From Hymenobacter ginkgonis (lineage in GTDB: Bacteria; Bacteroidota; Bacteroidia; Cytophagales; Hymenobacteraceae): a stretch of 64,000 bases of DNA. The stretch spans positions 186,001 through 250,000 of the forward strand of contig NZ_WQKZ01000001.1 of assembly GCF_009755225.1 (NCBI RefSeq), written 5' to 3'. Positions 25,915 to 34,702 of the stretch are shown here, piece by piece. How positions within the stretch are numbered: position 1 is the stretch's first letter; each line of letters starts with the position of its first letter. Under the pieces are notes generated by a model, which saw only the letters and a program-made list of their open reading frames with translations, was not told the DNA's origin and did not search any database. The translations under genes and the position numbers were made by a program.

Positions 25915-27279
25915 CTACCCCACCACTTCGGCGGCTAGGGCCGGGAGGTCGAGGCCGTCGAAGGTGCCGGAAGTCATCAGCAGCAGGTTGGCATTAGCCC
26001 ACTGCTGCTCGTGCAGGAAGGCCGCCAGCGCCCGGCTGTCGGTGAACACGCGCAGGTCGGGCCGCGCAAAGGCCGCCGCCACCTGCTCGGGCGCGAGGGG
26101 GGGTAGGCGCTTGTGCTCCAGCACGTGGGGGTTGAAATACACCACCGCCACATCGGGCGCGTCGAAGCAGTGCGCGTACTGCGGCAAAAAGGCCGGGTTG
26201 AGCGAGCTAAACGTGTGCAGCTCGAGGCACGCCACCAGCCGACGCGCCGGAAACTGCTGCTTCAGGGCGCGGGCTGTGGCGCGCAACTTGCTGGGCGCGT
26301 GGGCAAAATCCTTGTACACCACCGAGGTAGCGCCGGCCTGCACCAATTCGAGCCGCCGCGCCGCACCCTTGAACGTGGCCACGGCTTTATAAAAATCCTT
26401 GCCCTTGATGCCCAGCTGCTTGCACACCTCCTTAGCCGCCGAAATATTGCGCAGGTTGTGCTCGCCAAATATTTGAATGGGCACTTCCTCGTCCTTCTTA
26501 GTGACAAGGAATGTTTGACCGTCGCGGATAATATTTTCGTGCGGGCCGTAGCCCACGTAGCGCACATCGGGGCTGGTGGGCACGGCCACCAGCTGGGTTT
26601 GCTCGTCGTCGCGGTCGTAGATGAGCACGCCAGCTTTGGGGGTTTGGCGAGCAAAAATCTCGAACTGCTCGCGGTAGATTTCCTCGGTCGGAAACACGTT
26701 GATGTGGTCCCAGCTGATGCCCGAAATCACGCCGATGTGGTGCTGATACAAGTGAAACTTGGGCCGCCGGTCGATGGGCGACGACAAATATTCATCGCCT
26801 TCGATAATGATAATCGGCGCGTCGTCCGTGAGTTGCACCATCAAATCGAAGCCTGCCAGCTGCGCGCCCACCGCGTAGTCAAACTTGCGGCCGTGAAACC
26901 GCAGCACGTGCAGAATCAGCGCCGTGATGCTCGTCTTGCCGTGCGAGCCGCCAATTACCACGCGCTGCTTGTCTTTGCTGGCCTCGTAGATGTACTCGGG
27001 GAAGGAATAAATTTTCAGGCCCAGCTCTTGGGCACGCGCCAGCTCGGGGTTGTCGGGCCGGGCGTGCATGCCCACAATCACGGCCGAAAGGTCGGGGGTG
27101 ATGCGGGCAGCGTCCCAGCCTTCGGAGGGGGGTAGGAGGCCGGCGGCGGCCAAGCGAGCGCGGGCGGGCTCAAAAATCTCGTCGTCCGAACCCGTTACGT
27201 GGGCCCCGCGCCGGTGCAGTGCCAGGGCCAGGTTGTGCATAATGCTACCGCCCACGGCAATCAGATGGATATTTTCCAA
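25915..27279 (-). CDS. mpl: UDP-N-acetylmuramate:tripeptide ligase (Mpl), peptidoglycan recycling
   Basis: 454 residues, Mur ligase three-domain layout. The N-terminal Rossmann part MENIHLIAVGGSIMHNLA is typical of Mpl; the ATP-binding loop GGSHGKTS is at 110-117; the central domain has EGDEYLSSPIDRRPKFH and GISWDHINVF; the C-terminal part has KDFAHAPSKLRAT and HTFSSL. The enzyme attaches recycled L-Ala-gamma-D-Glu-meso-A2pm to UDP-MurNAc in the cytoplasm. The start codon is TTG at 27279; no ATG is in frame near it. The gene ends in GGGGTAG. Divergent from dnaB. Confidence 0.92.
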   Translation of the reverse strand: MENIHLIAVGGSIMHNLALALHRRGAHVTGSDDEIFEPARARLAAAGLLPPSEGWDAARITPDLSAVIVGMHARPDNPELARAQELGLKIYSFPEYIYEASKDKQRVVIGGSHGKTSITALILHVLRFHGRKFDYAVGAQLAGFDLMVQLTDDAPIIIIEGDEYLSSPIDRRPKFHLYQHHIGVISGISWDHINVFPTEEIYREQFEIFARQTPKAGVLIYDRDDEQTQLVAVPTSPDVRYVGYGPHENIIRDGQTFLVTKKDEEVPIQIFGEHNLRNISAAKEVCKQLGIKGKDFYKAVATFKGAARRLELVQAGATSVVYKDFAHAPSKLRATARALKQQFPARRLVACLELHTFSSLNPAFLPQYAHCFDAPDVAVVYFNPHVLEHKRLPPLAPEQVAAAFARPDLRVFTDSRALAAFLHEQQWANANLLLMTSGTFDGLDLPALAAEVVG

Positions 27280-27483
27280 GTGTCTTTTTGTTAAATACTT
27301 ACGGCTTAATACTGCTCTCTGCTAGCGGCCAGGGTAGGGCCGCCAGCCCACGCAAAGCCAGTGCCTAAGCAGCGCGCAGCCAGCCGGTTGAAGGGGGCGA
27401 AAGTACGGCGGCGTTCCCAGTCGAGCTGGCCTGCTGCTTAAAAGAAATAGGCGGGGCCAGCTTTCATTTCGTCTGCTTTAAGT

Positions 27484-27491
27484 TAGCTTTG
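27484..27491 (+). promoter_or_regulatory. Bacteroidota -7 box (TAGCTTTG) upstream of dnaB
   Basis: Exact TAnnTTTG match about 84 nt before the dnaB ATG, so dnaB would have a normal-length leader. A TTTC about 20 nt upstream might be the -33 element. Confidence 0.35.
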
Positions 27492-27575
27492 TTAGTTCAG
27501 GTCCTGCCTGGCCTGGTCGCTTTTTCGGAGGTGGCCACTTGCTCTATTATCCGCCTTTTGCCCCTGCCTGCCTAC

Positions 27576-29234
27576 ATGAACGACCGTATGGACGACCGCC
27601 TTAAGCAATCTGCGGCCCGCGCCGCTGCCGCCTTCCAGGGCGGGCGCGGCGCGCGGCTGCCCGTGCCGCTGTCGCCTAGCGGTAAGCTGCCCCCGCAGCG
27701 CCTCGAAATGGAAGCTGCCGTGCTTGGCGCCCTCATGCTGGAGAAGGATGCCCTTACTACGGTGGTCGATATTCTCAAATCGCAAAGCTTTTATAAAGAC
27801 GGCCACCAGCGCATCTACAAGGCCATCAGTAACTTGTTCGATAAGTCGGAGCCCATCGACCAGCTCACCGTGGTGCAGGAGCTGCGCGAAATGGGCGAGC
27901 TGGAGGCCGCTGGGGGGGTAGGCTACGTGGCCGGCCTCACAATGCAAATCAACTCGGCCGCCAACATCGAGGCCCACGCCCGCGTCATCTTGGAGGCAGC
28001 CATTAAGCGCGAACTCATTCGCACGGCTACCGACATCTTGCGCGACGCCTACGAGGAAACTACCGACGTCTTTGAGCTGCTCGACGCCACCGAGAAAAAC
28101 ATCTTCCAAGTGTCGGAAGACAACATGCGCAAGGGCGTCGATTCGATGCAGGACTTGATGGTGAAGGCCATTAAGGAACTCGAAGAAAAGAAGCACCAGA
28201 AGGACGGCCTCACCGGTGTACCCACCGGCTTCTCGGCCCTCGACCGCGTTACGAGCGGCTGGCAACCCTCTGACCTCGTGATTATTGCGGCGCGGCCAGG
28301 CATGGGCAAAACCGCTTTCGTGGTGTCGGCCATGCGCAACGCGGCGGTCGATTTTAAAAAGCCAGTCGCCATTTTCTCACTTGAAATGTCGTCGTTGCAG
28401 CTCGTCAATCGTCTGATTTCGGCCGAGGCGGAGCTAGACTCTGAGAAGATTAAGAAAGGCAACCTCGCCGACTACGAGTGGGCGCAGCTCAACCACAAGA
28501 TTTCGGCCCTGTCGTCGGCCCCGATTTTTATTGATGACACGCCTGCGCTCAGTATCCGCGAGCTGCGGGCCAAGTGCCGGCGCCTCAAGTCGCAGCACGA
28601 TATTCAGCTCATCATCATCGACTACTTGCAGCTGATGAGCGGCGGCGAAGCCGGCCGGCCGGGTGGCAACCGCGAGCAGGAAATTGCCAGCATCTCGCGG
28701 GCGCTTAAGGGCATTGCCAAGGAGCTGAACATTCCGGTGATTGCGCTGTCGCAGCTCTCGCGTTCGGTGGAAACTCGCGGCGGCGACAAGAAGCCTCAGC
28801 TGAGTGACCTGCGTGAATCGGGCTCTATCGAGCAGGACGCCGACATGGTTATCTTCTTGTACCGCCCTGAATACTATAAGATTACCGAAGACGAGATGGG
28901 TAACCCTACCCAGGGTATGGGCGAGGTTATCATTGCCAAGCACCGAAACGGCTCGCTCGAAACGGTGCAGCTCAAGTTCATCGGCCGCTTCACCAAGTTT
29001 GCTGACCTCGACGGCTTCGATGGTGGCGACGCGGGATTTGGCGACGCCGCTGCCGCGTACACGCCGAACTCTTTTCCTACCAGCAACTTCGACTCGGAGG
29101 CTGGCGGGGGGGGAGGGGCCCCAGGCGCCGGCTTTGCGCCCAATACTATTCGCCTGGGTAGCAAGATGAACGATGCGCCCTCGCCCGTGGCTTTTCCGAA
29201 GAGCAACAGCTTTGGCGAGGAGCCGCCATTTTAG
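27576..29234 (+). CDS. dnaB: Replicative DNA helicase DnaB
   Basis: 552 residues from ATG 27576; an alternative ATG lies at 27588. The N-terminal helical domain begins PPQRLEMEAAVLGALML; the RecA-like motor has Walker A ARPGMGKTA (Lys245), the Walker B LIIIDYLQLMSG, and the sensor region ALSQLSRSVETR followed by DLRESGSIEQDADM. It unwinds DNA ahead of the replisome as a hexamer. The C-terminal ~60 residues are a glycine/serine-rich tail with GGGGGAPGAGF, which is variable in the lineage. No intein is present. Confidence 0.97.
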   Translation: MNDRMDDRLKQSAARAAAAFQGGRGARLPVPLSPSGKLPPQRLEMEAAVLGALMLEKDALTTVVDILKSQSFYKDGHQRIYKAISNLFDKSEPIDQLTVVQELREMGELEAAGGVGYVAGLTMQINSAANIEAHARVILEAAIKRELIRTATDILRDAYEETTDVFELLDATEKNIFQVSEDNMRKGVDSMQDLMVKAIKELEEKKHQKDGLTGVPTGFSALDRVTSGWQPSDLVIIAARPGMGKTAFVVSAMRNAAVDFKKPVAIFSLEMSSLQLVNRLISAEAELDSEKIKKGNLADYEWAQLNHKISALSSAPIFIDDTPALSIRELRAKCRRLKSQHDIQLIIIDYLQLMSGGEAGRPGGNREQEIASISRALKGIAKELNIPVIALSQLSRSVETRGGDKKPQLSDLRESGSIEQDADMVIFLYRPEYYKITEDEMGNPTQGMGEVIIAKHRNGSLETVQLKFIGRFTKFADLDGFDGGDAGFGDAAAAYTPNSFPTSNFDSEAGGGGGAPGAGFAPNTIRLGSKMNDAPSPVAFPKSNSFGEEPPF

Positions 29235-29260
29235 CCGTCTCGAAGGCTGCAAACCACTTA

Positions 29261-29308
29261 ACTAAAGAACGTCCTGCTGCGCACAAGCGCAGCAGGACGT
29301 TCTTTAGT
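29261..29308. terminator. Family-A palindrome, compact form
   Basis: Perfect 22-bp arms 29261-29282 and 29287-29308 with a 4-nt loop; arms contain AAAGAACGTCCTGCTG. Between the convergent dnaB and PQQ dehydrogenase genes. Confidence 0.9.
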
Positions 29309-29327
29309 GGTAGCAATCCAGGAGTGC

Positions 29328-30749
29328 CTACTGCACTACCAGCCGCGCCCGGCTGGGTTGGTTAGTCAGTGAGGCAGTTTCCACCACGTATAGCCCAGCT
29401 GCTAAGCCACTAAGGGGTAACTCTATATCAGTTTGCCCCGCTGCAAAGCTGGCCTGCCGCACCGCCCGGCCTAGGCCGTCGAATACGCGCACGGCCGCCG
29501 TGCCGGTAGCGTTGCTGCGGCGCAATGAAACTAGGGCCGAAGCGGGGTTAGGCGAAATGCTGAGGGTAGGAGCCGGGGTGCTGGCACTGGCAGCGGCCAG
29601 ATAAGCGCGGTTTTCGAGCACGATAACGCGGTCGTCGGTGGCGCCGGGGTTGCCGCGGCCATCCTGGTTGCTGGTGCTGAGGTACACGCGGCCCTGGGGC
29701 GACACGCACACGGCGCGGAGCCGCCCGTAGGTGCCAGCCCAGAGGTTGGTTTGGCTGGTTATCTGGGTGCCGTCGGCGTTCAGCTGAAGCTGGATAAAGG
29801 TGCCGGCTTTTAGGCTGGTCATGAGCAGCGAATTGTCCCAGCCCGGCACGGCGGGGTTGTTGTAATATGTGATGCCGGCCACGGCCAGGGTAGGCGTATA
29901 AGCCACTAGCGGCTCGCGCACGTTGTTGGCGGTGCAGAAGGTTTGCTCGGCCGTCAAGTTGCAGAAGCCCTGCACGGTGGGCCAGCCGTAGTTGCGGCCG
30001 GGCTCGATGAGGTTTACCTCGTCATCGTTGTCGGGGCCGTGCTCCGAGCTGTAGATTTTGCCCGACGGCGCCTGCACGAGGCCCTGCGGATTGCGGTGGC
30101 CGAAGGTGTAGAGCCGGCTGCCGGGGGTAGGGTTGTCGGCCGCGGCCGTGCCATCGAGGTTGAGGCGCAAAATCTTGCCATTGAGTGAAATCGTGCTCTG
30201 GGCTTCGGGCTGGTTTTGGGCGTCGCCGGTAGTCATGAGCAGCGTGCGGTCGGGCAGGATGAGCAGCCTCGAGCCATTATGCGTTGGCACTGACGAAATA
30301 TTATCGAGCAGCACAAGCGGGCTGCCCAGCGTGCCCGTGCTGGCCGAGTACGTGAGACGCACCAGCTTCTCCTTAAGCGCGCCGCTGGCCGTGTAGTTGT
30401 ACACCACATACACGTAGGGCGCGGCGCCAAGCAGGTCGGGGTGCAGGGCCATGCCCAGCAGGCCGCTCTCGCCCGTCTCCGTCACATCGGCCACCGTAAG
30501 CAGGGGTAGGACTTGGCCCGTGGTCGGGTTTACGCGGCTGATGCGGCCGCCGCGTTCCGTCATCCATAAGAAGTTATCGGGGCCCCACAGCAATTCCCAC
30601 GGCGTGCGCAGGCCCGTAGTGAGGGCCGTAGCCGTGAGCGTAGTTGTGCCCACTTGGTACGTGCCCAGCACCGCGCCCGACTGCGCCTGGGCGTGGCAGC
30701 TAGCCAGCGCTAATGCGCCAGCTAGCCAGCAAATCGTAACGTTTTTCAT
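29328..30749 (-). CDS. PQQ-dependent sugar dehydrogenase with T9SS type A sorting domain
   Basis: 473 residues. Residues 1-22 form a signal peptide. The GSDH-type six-bladed propeller shows LRTPWELLWGPD, TERGGRISRV, THNGSRL, the TFGHRNPQGL block and SSEHGPDNDDEVN, which hold the general base and PQQ/Ca-binding residues of soluble glucose dehydrogenases. From about residue 395 a type A T9SS domain follows: LSISPNPAS, VRVFDGLGR and a final RARLVVQ. The enzyme would oxidise aldose sugars outside the cell or on the surface after T9SS export, not in the periplasm. Confidence 0.92.
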   Translation of the reverse strand: MKNVTICWLAGALALASCHAQAQSGAVLGTYQVGTTTLTATALTTGLRTPWELLWGPDNFLWMTERGGRISRVNPTTGQVLPLLTVADVTETGESGLLGMALHPDLLGAAPYVYVVYNYTASGALKEKLVRLTYSASTGTLGSPLVLLDNISSVPTHNGSRLLILPDRTLLMTTGDAQNQPEAQSTISLNGKILRLNLDGTAAADNPTPGSRLYTFGHRNPQGLVQAPSGKIYSSEHGPDNDDEVNLIEPGRNYGWPTVQGFCNLTAEQTFCTANNVREPLVAYTPTLAVAGITYYNNPAVPGWDNSLLMTSLKAGTFIQLQLNADGTQITSQTNLWAGTYGRLRAVCVSPQGRVYLSTSNQDGRGNPGATDDRVIVLENRAYLAAASASTPAPTLSISPNPASALVSLRRSNATGTAAVRVFDGLGRAVRQASFAAGQTDIELPLSGLAAGLYVVETASLTNQPSRARLVVQ

Positions 30750-30882
30750 CCTGGACGGAAAAAATATGATGTAAATAAGTTGGTGGCGAGTTGGCTGTTA
30801 ATACTGACTTTCAGGCAAGTACACCCGTAAATGAAGCTACGGTGAAAGCTGGTTGAAAGATGCGGCCGGGCCAGCCGGCCCT

Positions 30883-30890
30883 TACTTTTG
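30883..30890 (+). promoter_or_regulatory. Bacteroidota -7 box (TACTTTTG), 8 nt before the TauE-like start
   Basis: Exact TAnnTTTG match; a TTGAAAG at 30853 might be an upstream element, although its spacing is long. The short distance to ATG 30899 implies a leaderless or near-leaderless transcript. Confidence 0.4.
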
Positions 30891-30898
30891 CCCGCATT

Positions 30899-31678
30899 AT
30901 GCCTACCCCCGTCGTGCTGCCTCTGCTCTGTTTCTTCGCGTTTTTGGCCGGGCTGATTGATGGCATGGTGGGCGGCGGGGGCCTCATTCAGCTGCCCGCC
31001 TTGCTACTATTGCTGCCCGAAGTGCCGGTGCCAACTGTGCTGGGCACGGGCAAGGTAGCCAGCTTGGCGGGCACTTCGGCATCGGCGCTGCGCTACTTGC
31101 GGGGGCTTAGTGGCGTACCTATTCGCTGGCGCACGGTGGCCGTGGCGGCCGTGGTGGCGGGCTGCTTTGCGCTGCTCGGCGCCCGCGCCGTGAGTGGCCT
31201 CAACAAAGACTTGGTGAAGCCGCTGGTGCTGGCGCTGCTGGTGCTGATGGCCGCCTACACCTTCTGGCGCAAAGACTTCGGCAGCCTGCACGCACCGCGC
31301 TTACACGGCCGCCGCGAGCTGTGGACGGGGGTAGGGCTGGGCGCCGCCATCGGGTTTTACGACGGCTTTTTTGGGCCGGGCACGGGCAGCCTGCTGCTGT
31401 TTGCGTTCGTGGGGCTGTTTGGCTACGATTTTCTGGCCGCTTCTGCCTCGGCCAAGGTAGTGAATATCGCCACCAATATTACCGGGCTGGCCTACTTTAT
31501 CTCAACCGGCCAAGTGCTTTACCACATTGCCTTGCCCATGGCCGCTTGCAACGTGCTGGGCTCGACGCTAGGCGCCCGGCTAGCGCTGCGGCGCGGCACG
31601 AGCTTCGTGCGGGTGTTGTTTTTGGTGGTGGTAAGCGGGTTTATTCTCAAACTAGGCTGGGAGGTAGCGAGGGGGTAG
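30899..31678 (+). CDS. TauE/SafE family (TSUP) membrane permease
   Basis: 259 residues from ATG 30899; an in-frame ATG at 30860 precedes a promoter-like box and is not favoured. About eight membrane helices arranged as two homologous halves: GLIDGMVGGGGLIQLPALL in the first and GFYDGFFGPGTGSLLLFAFV in the second, the classic TSUP pair. The family moves sulfite, sulfonates, sulfoacetate or related anions, usually outward; the substrate here is unknown. It ends in GGGGTAG. Convergent with the siderophore receptor gene. Confidence 0.93.
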   Translation: MPTPVVLPLLCFFAFLAGLIDGMVGGGGLIQLPALLLLLPEVPVPTVLGTGKVASLAGTSASALRYLRGLSGVPIRWRTVAVAAVVAGCFALLGARAVSGLNKDLVKPLVLALLVLMAAYTFWRKDFGSLHAPRLHGRRELWTGVGLGAAIGFYDGFFGPGTGSLLLFAFVGLFGYDFLAASASAKVVNIATNITGLAYFISTGQVLYHIALPMAACNVLGSTLGARLALRRGTSFVRVLFLVVVSGFILKLGWEVARG

Positions 31679-31694
31679 GCAAGGCGAGAAAACT

Positions 31695-31749
31695 AAAGCA
31701 CCAAGAAGCCTCCGATTGTGCTAAGCAATCGGAGGCTTCTTGGTGCTTT
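31695..31749. terminator. Perfect 24-bp terminator hairpin after the TauE-like gene
   Basis: Arms 31695-31718 and 31726-31749 with a 7-nt loop; the arm starts AAAGCACCAAGAAGCC. Not part of family A. Confidence 0.85.
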
Positions 31750-31793
31750 GATAAGTAAGAATGTGTTCGGGATTTACTGAAAAAGGCCTCTGG

Positions 31794-31893
31794 AACGTCC
31801 TGCTGAGCCGATTGAACCATCTTGCTCGCCTCGTTGAACGAACCCACATGGTGCGAGCGAGATGCTTCGACCAGCTCAGCAGGACCGTCTTTT
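31794..31893. terminator. Family-A palindrome
   Basis: Outer arms AACGTCCTGCTGAGC and GCTCAGCAGGACcGTC plus inner GCTCGC/GCGAGC and CATCTTGC/GAGATGC segments. T-run after the right arm. Second hairpin in the same convergent gap, presumably serving the receptor gene on the minus strand. Confidence 0.8.
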
Positions 31894-31936
31894 CGAGTTT
31901 TTCATAGATTCTCAACATACCCTGATTTAGCTGGGC

Positions 31937-34495
31937 TTAGAAGCGGTAGGCCACCGTGGTTAGGAACTGGCGGGGCGGAACCGGGTTGATGCTGTAGCGG
32001 TCGTGCACCAAGTAGTTCAGCGAGTTGGTGATGTTGGAGAGCTTGGCCAAGATGGAGAAGTGGCTGTAGGCGTAGCCCACCGACAGGTCGATGGTGGTGA
32101 AGCCAGTTAGCGAAATAGTGCGGCTGTAGTAGGGCACATACCGGGGGTTGGCGGCCCCATTGGCCAGGGTGGGTTGCAGTGTGATGGGGTCGAGGACTGC
32201 GTTGTTGTTGCCGCCCAGGCGCTGGCCGGTGTAGAAGGCCGAGGCTCCTACTTTGAGGCCGCGCAGGCCGGCCCGGTCGAAGGTGTAGAAAACGGAGCCG
32301 TTGGCGGTGTTTGCCGGGTTGTTGGTCAGGCGCTCGCCCTCAATCTGGGTACCTACCACGCCCGTGGTGTGGGTGTAGCGGGCAAAATTGTAGGCGTAGC
32401 CGACATTGAAGTAGAAGTCTTTCGAGAAGCTGCCGCTCACGTCCAAGTCTACGCCGTCGCTGGTGGTTTCGCCAGTTAGGTCGCGCACGGTAGTGAGGGT
32501 AGTAGCAGAGCCATCAGCCAGTGTAAAAGTGGTTTGCGCCAGGTTGCTGTTGCGGTAGCGGTACACGGCGGCATTGGCAAACAGGCGGCTGCCGAAGAGC
32601 TCGGCTTTCACCCCGGCCTCGTACTGGTTAACGTACGACGGGCGCAGCGGCTGCAAGTTGGTATCGAGTAGGCCCGCGTTGGTAATGAAGTTGTTGGCGT
32701 AGCTGGTGTAGAACGAAAGGGTGGGTAGGGGTTGGAAAATCAGCGCGCCCTTGGGCGACCAGGCCCGGTCGGCCTTATCGGCCGCGGCCCCAAGGGTTTC
32801 AACCCCATTCAGGGTGTTGGTGCTGGTGGTTTGCAGCACGTTCTGATACGAGTAGCGCACGCCGCCCAGCACTTTCAGCATGGGCACAATGGTAATCAAA
32901 TCCTGCACGTAGCCGCCGAAGCGGTACGACGGCGACACTGTGTAGCCCGTCACATTGTACGTAATGCCATCGGTGCGTTCTACATACTTGCTGCGGTCGC
33001 TGATATTGATAATGTCGTAGTTATAGCTAATGCCGTTGGTCGTCTTCGACGTTACGGGGCTACCGTTCAACCCATAGTAGGCATAGCTCGAGGCGTTGTT
33101 GGTGACGATGCGCAGCGCATCGGCCCCCACCAGCAGTTGGTGAGTCAGCGGGCCGGTTTCGAACTTGCCGTTCAGGTTCAGTTGGGCGTTGTAATCGCGC
33201 TCAGCCGTTTGCACCCCGCTCAGCGAGCGGCCCCAATCGCCGTTAAGGGCAATATTGCCATTCGGTACGGCCACCCCGAGGCCGTGCACGCGGGTATCCA
33301 TGATGCCGGCAATGGCATTGATGCGCCACTGGTCAGAAAAGCGGTGGTTGAGCACGGCCGAGGCGCTGGCCTGGTCGGTCACGTTGTAGGCCCACGTTGC
33401 ATTGATGAAGTTGGAGCGCGTAATGCCATCGGGCAGGCGGGCATCCACATTTTGGTTGATAATGCCTACCCCCGCATCGGGCGTGATGTCGGAGCGCAGG
33501 TAGTCGCCTTGCACCAGCAAATCGGTTTTTTCGCCAAATTTGTACATCAGCGAAGGGTTCACGTAGAGGCGCTTCGAGGTCACCACGTCGCGGTAGCTCT
33601 TAGCGTTTTCATAAGTGCCCACCACCCGGAAAGCCAGGTTTTTAGTCAGCGGCCCGTACAGGTCGATAATTGGCTTGTACAAGCCGTAGCTGCCGGTGCG
33701 CATCTCCACCGAACCGCCCCAGTTATAGCGCGGCTTCTTAGTTACGGTATTGATAATCAAGCCGCCCGATACGTTGCCGTAGAGTAGCGCCGCCGCGCCC
33801 TTCAAGACCTCCACCGACTCCAGGGTACTAGCGTCGGGAAAACCCTGGGTGTTCGAAAGCAAGCCGTTTTTGAAGATGCTGCCGCCCGAGCCGGCCACGC
33901 CAATGCTGTAGCCGCGGGCCGAAAACGTTTCGGCCACGCCGCCCCGTTGCTGCGTGAGCGACACGCCGCTCACGTTGCGCAGGGCGTCGCCCAGGCGGTT
34001 TATTTGCTGGTCGGTAATAATAGTACTCGTCACTACCCCAATGCTTTGGGGCAGGTCGAGGGGCGCGATGTCGCTCTTGCTAGCCGTGGCTGGGCGGTTG
34101 ATGACGCTCGTGCCCGTTACCGTCACCTCATCGAGCTGGCGGTTGCCGCGCTCCATCTTCAAGGTCGGCGCCGTGGTAGAGCGGTTGGCGAATACTTCCA
34201 CTGTATTTTCCTGCGCCGAGTAGCCCAGGCCGGTGAAGGTGAGCACCTGCCAACCCGTGGGGGCTTCGAGACTAAAGTTGCCCGCGGCGTCGGGCGTGGT
34301 GCCCTGCGTAGTGCCGCGCACCATCACCGAAATATGGTCGGCACTTTGGCCATCAGCCAGTTCCACGTGGCCCACAATGGTCCCCATGCGGCTATGGCGC
34401 GCATGGTGCGGTGCGGCAGGAGCCGGCGCTTGGGCAAAGGTGAGAGTCGGCAGCAAGCTGCCCGAGAGCAGTACAGGGAGGAAAAGTTGACGCAT
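31937..34495 (-). CDS. TonB-dependent siderophore receptor
   Basis: 852 residues. Signal peptide 1-21 (LTFAQA). A carboxypeptidase-regulatory-like N-terminal domain (about 38-113) precedes LDEVTVTGTSV, then a plug domain (about 130-245) with DLPQSIGVVTSTIITDQQ and LESVEVLKGAAALLYGNVSGG, the form seen in FhuA/FpvA-type siderophore receptors. The barrel follows and ends with Phe (TTVAYRF). It imports ferric siderophore across the outer membrane using TonB energy. Iron (Fur) control is expected from the family, but I found no clear Fur box upstream. Confidence 0.95.
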   Translation of the reverse strand: MRQLFLPVLLSGSLLPTLTFAQAPAPAAPHHARHSRMGTIVGHVELADGQSADHISVMVRGTTQGTTPDAAGNFSLEAPTGWQVLTFTGLGYSAQENTVEVFANRSTTAPTLKMERGNRQLDEVTVTGTSVINRPATASKSDIAPLDLPQSIGVVTSTIITDQQINRLGDALRNVSGVSLTQQRGGVAETFSARGYSIGVAGSGGSIFKNGLLSNTQGFPDASTLESVEVLKGAAALLYGNVSGGLIINTVTKKPRYNWGGSVEMRTGSYGLYKPIIDLYGPLTKNLAFRVVGTYENAKSYRDVVTSKRLYVNPSLMYKFGEKTDLLVQGDYLRSDITPDAGVGIINQNVDARLPDGITRSNFINATWAYNVTDQASASAVLNHRFSDQWRINAIAGIMDTRVHGLGVAVPNGNIALNGDWGRSLSGVQTAERDYNAQLNLNGKFETGPLTHQLLVGADALRIVTNNASSYAYYGLNGSPVTSKTTNGISYNYDIINISDRSKYVERTDGITYNVTGYTVSPSYRFGGYVQDLITIVPMLKVLGGVRYSYQNVLQTTSTNTLNGVETLGAAADKADRAWSPKGALIFQPLPTLSFYTSYANNFITNAGLLDTNLQPLRPSYVNQYEAGVKAELFGSRLFANAAVYRYRNSNLAQTTFTLADGSATTLTTVRDLTGETTSDGVDLDVSGSFSKDFYFNVGYAYNFARYTHTTGVVGTQIEGERLTNNPANTANGSVFYTFDRAGLRGLKVGASAFYTGQRLGGNNNAVLDPITLQPTLANGAANPRYVPYYSRTISLTGFTTIDLSVGYAYSHFSILAKLSNITNSLNYLVHDRYSINPVPPRQFLTTVAYRF

Positions 34496-34650
34496 CAGTT
34501 ATTTAGAATCGTTCAAATCTGATGCAAATGTGCTACTTGTTTAGAAGGGTTCCAAATAGTTTTTTTACCGGTAGAGAGGAAAAGCTGAATACAACGTATT
34601 TAGCCACGAAAAAAAAGGAGCTTACGTAGAATCAATCCAAACAAACCAAA

Positions 34651-34680
34651 CAAAAAGCCCCGGCCAGTTGGCCAGGGCTC
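34651..34680 (-). terminator. Intrinsic terminator of the LLM oxidoreductase gene
   Basis: Stem of AGCCC-GGCCA type with one mismatch and a T-run on the minus strand (GGGGCTTTTTG), 23 nt after the stop codon. Confidence 0.75.
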
Positions 34681-34702
34681 GTTGTGAAAGGCAGGGGTAG
34701 GG

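Noticed and set aside
26113..27135. 340-codon antisense frame opposite mpl
   Set aside because: The minus strand has intact Mur-ligase motifs; the antisense product has no recognisable domain.
32732..33787. 351-codon antisense frame opposite the siderophore receptor
   Set aside because: Overlaps a complete receptor barrel and shows no protein-like features.
34496..34570. Fur-box-like AT-rich palindrome upstream of the siderophore receptor
   Set aside because: ATTTAGAA/GTTCAAAT is only a 6-of-8 match in each half and does not resemble a 19-bp Fur consensus.
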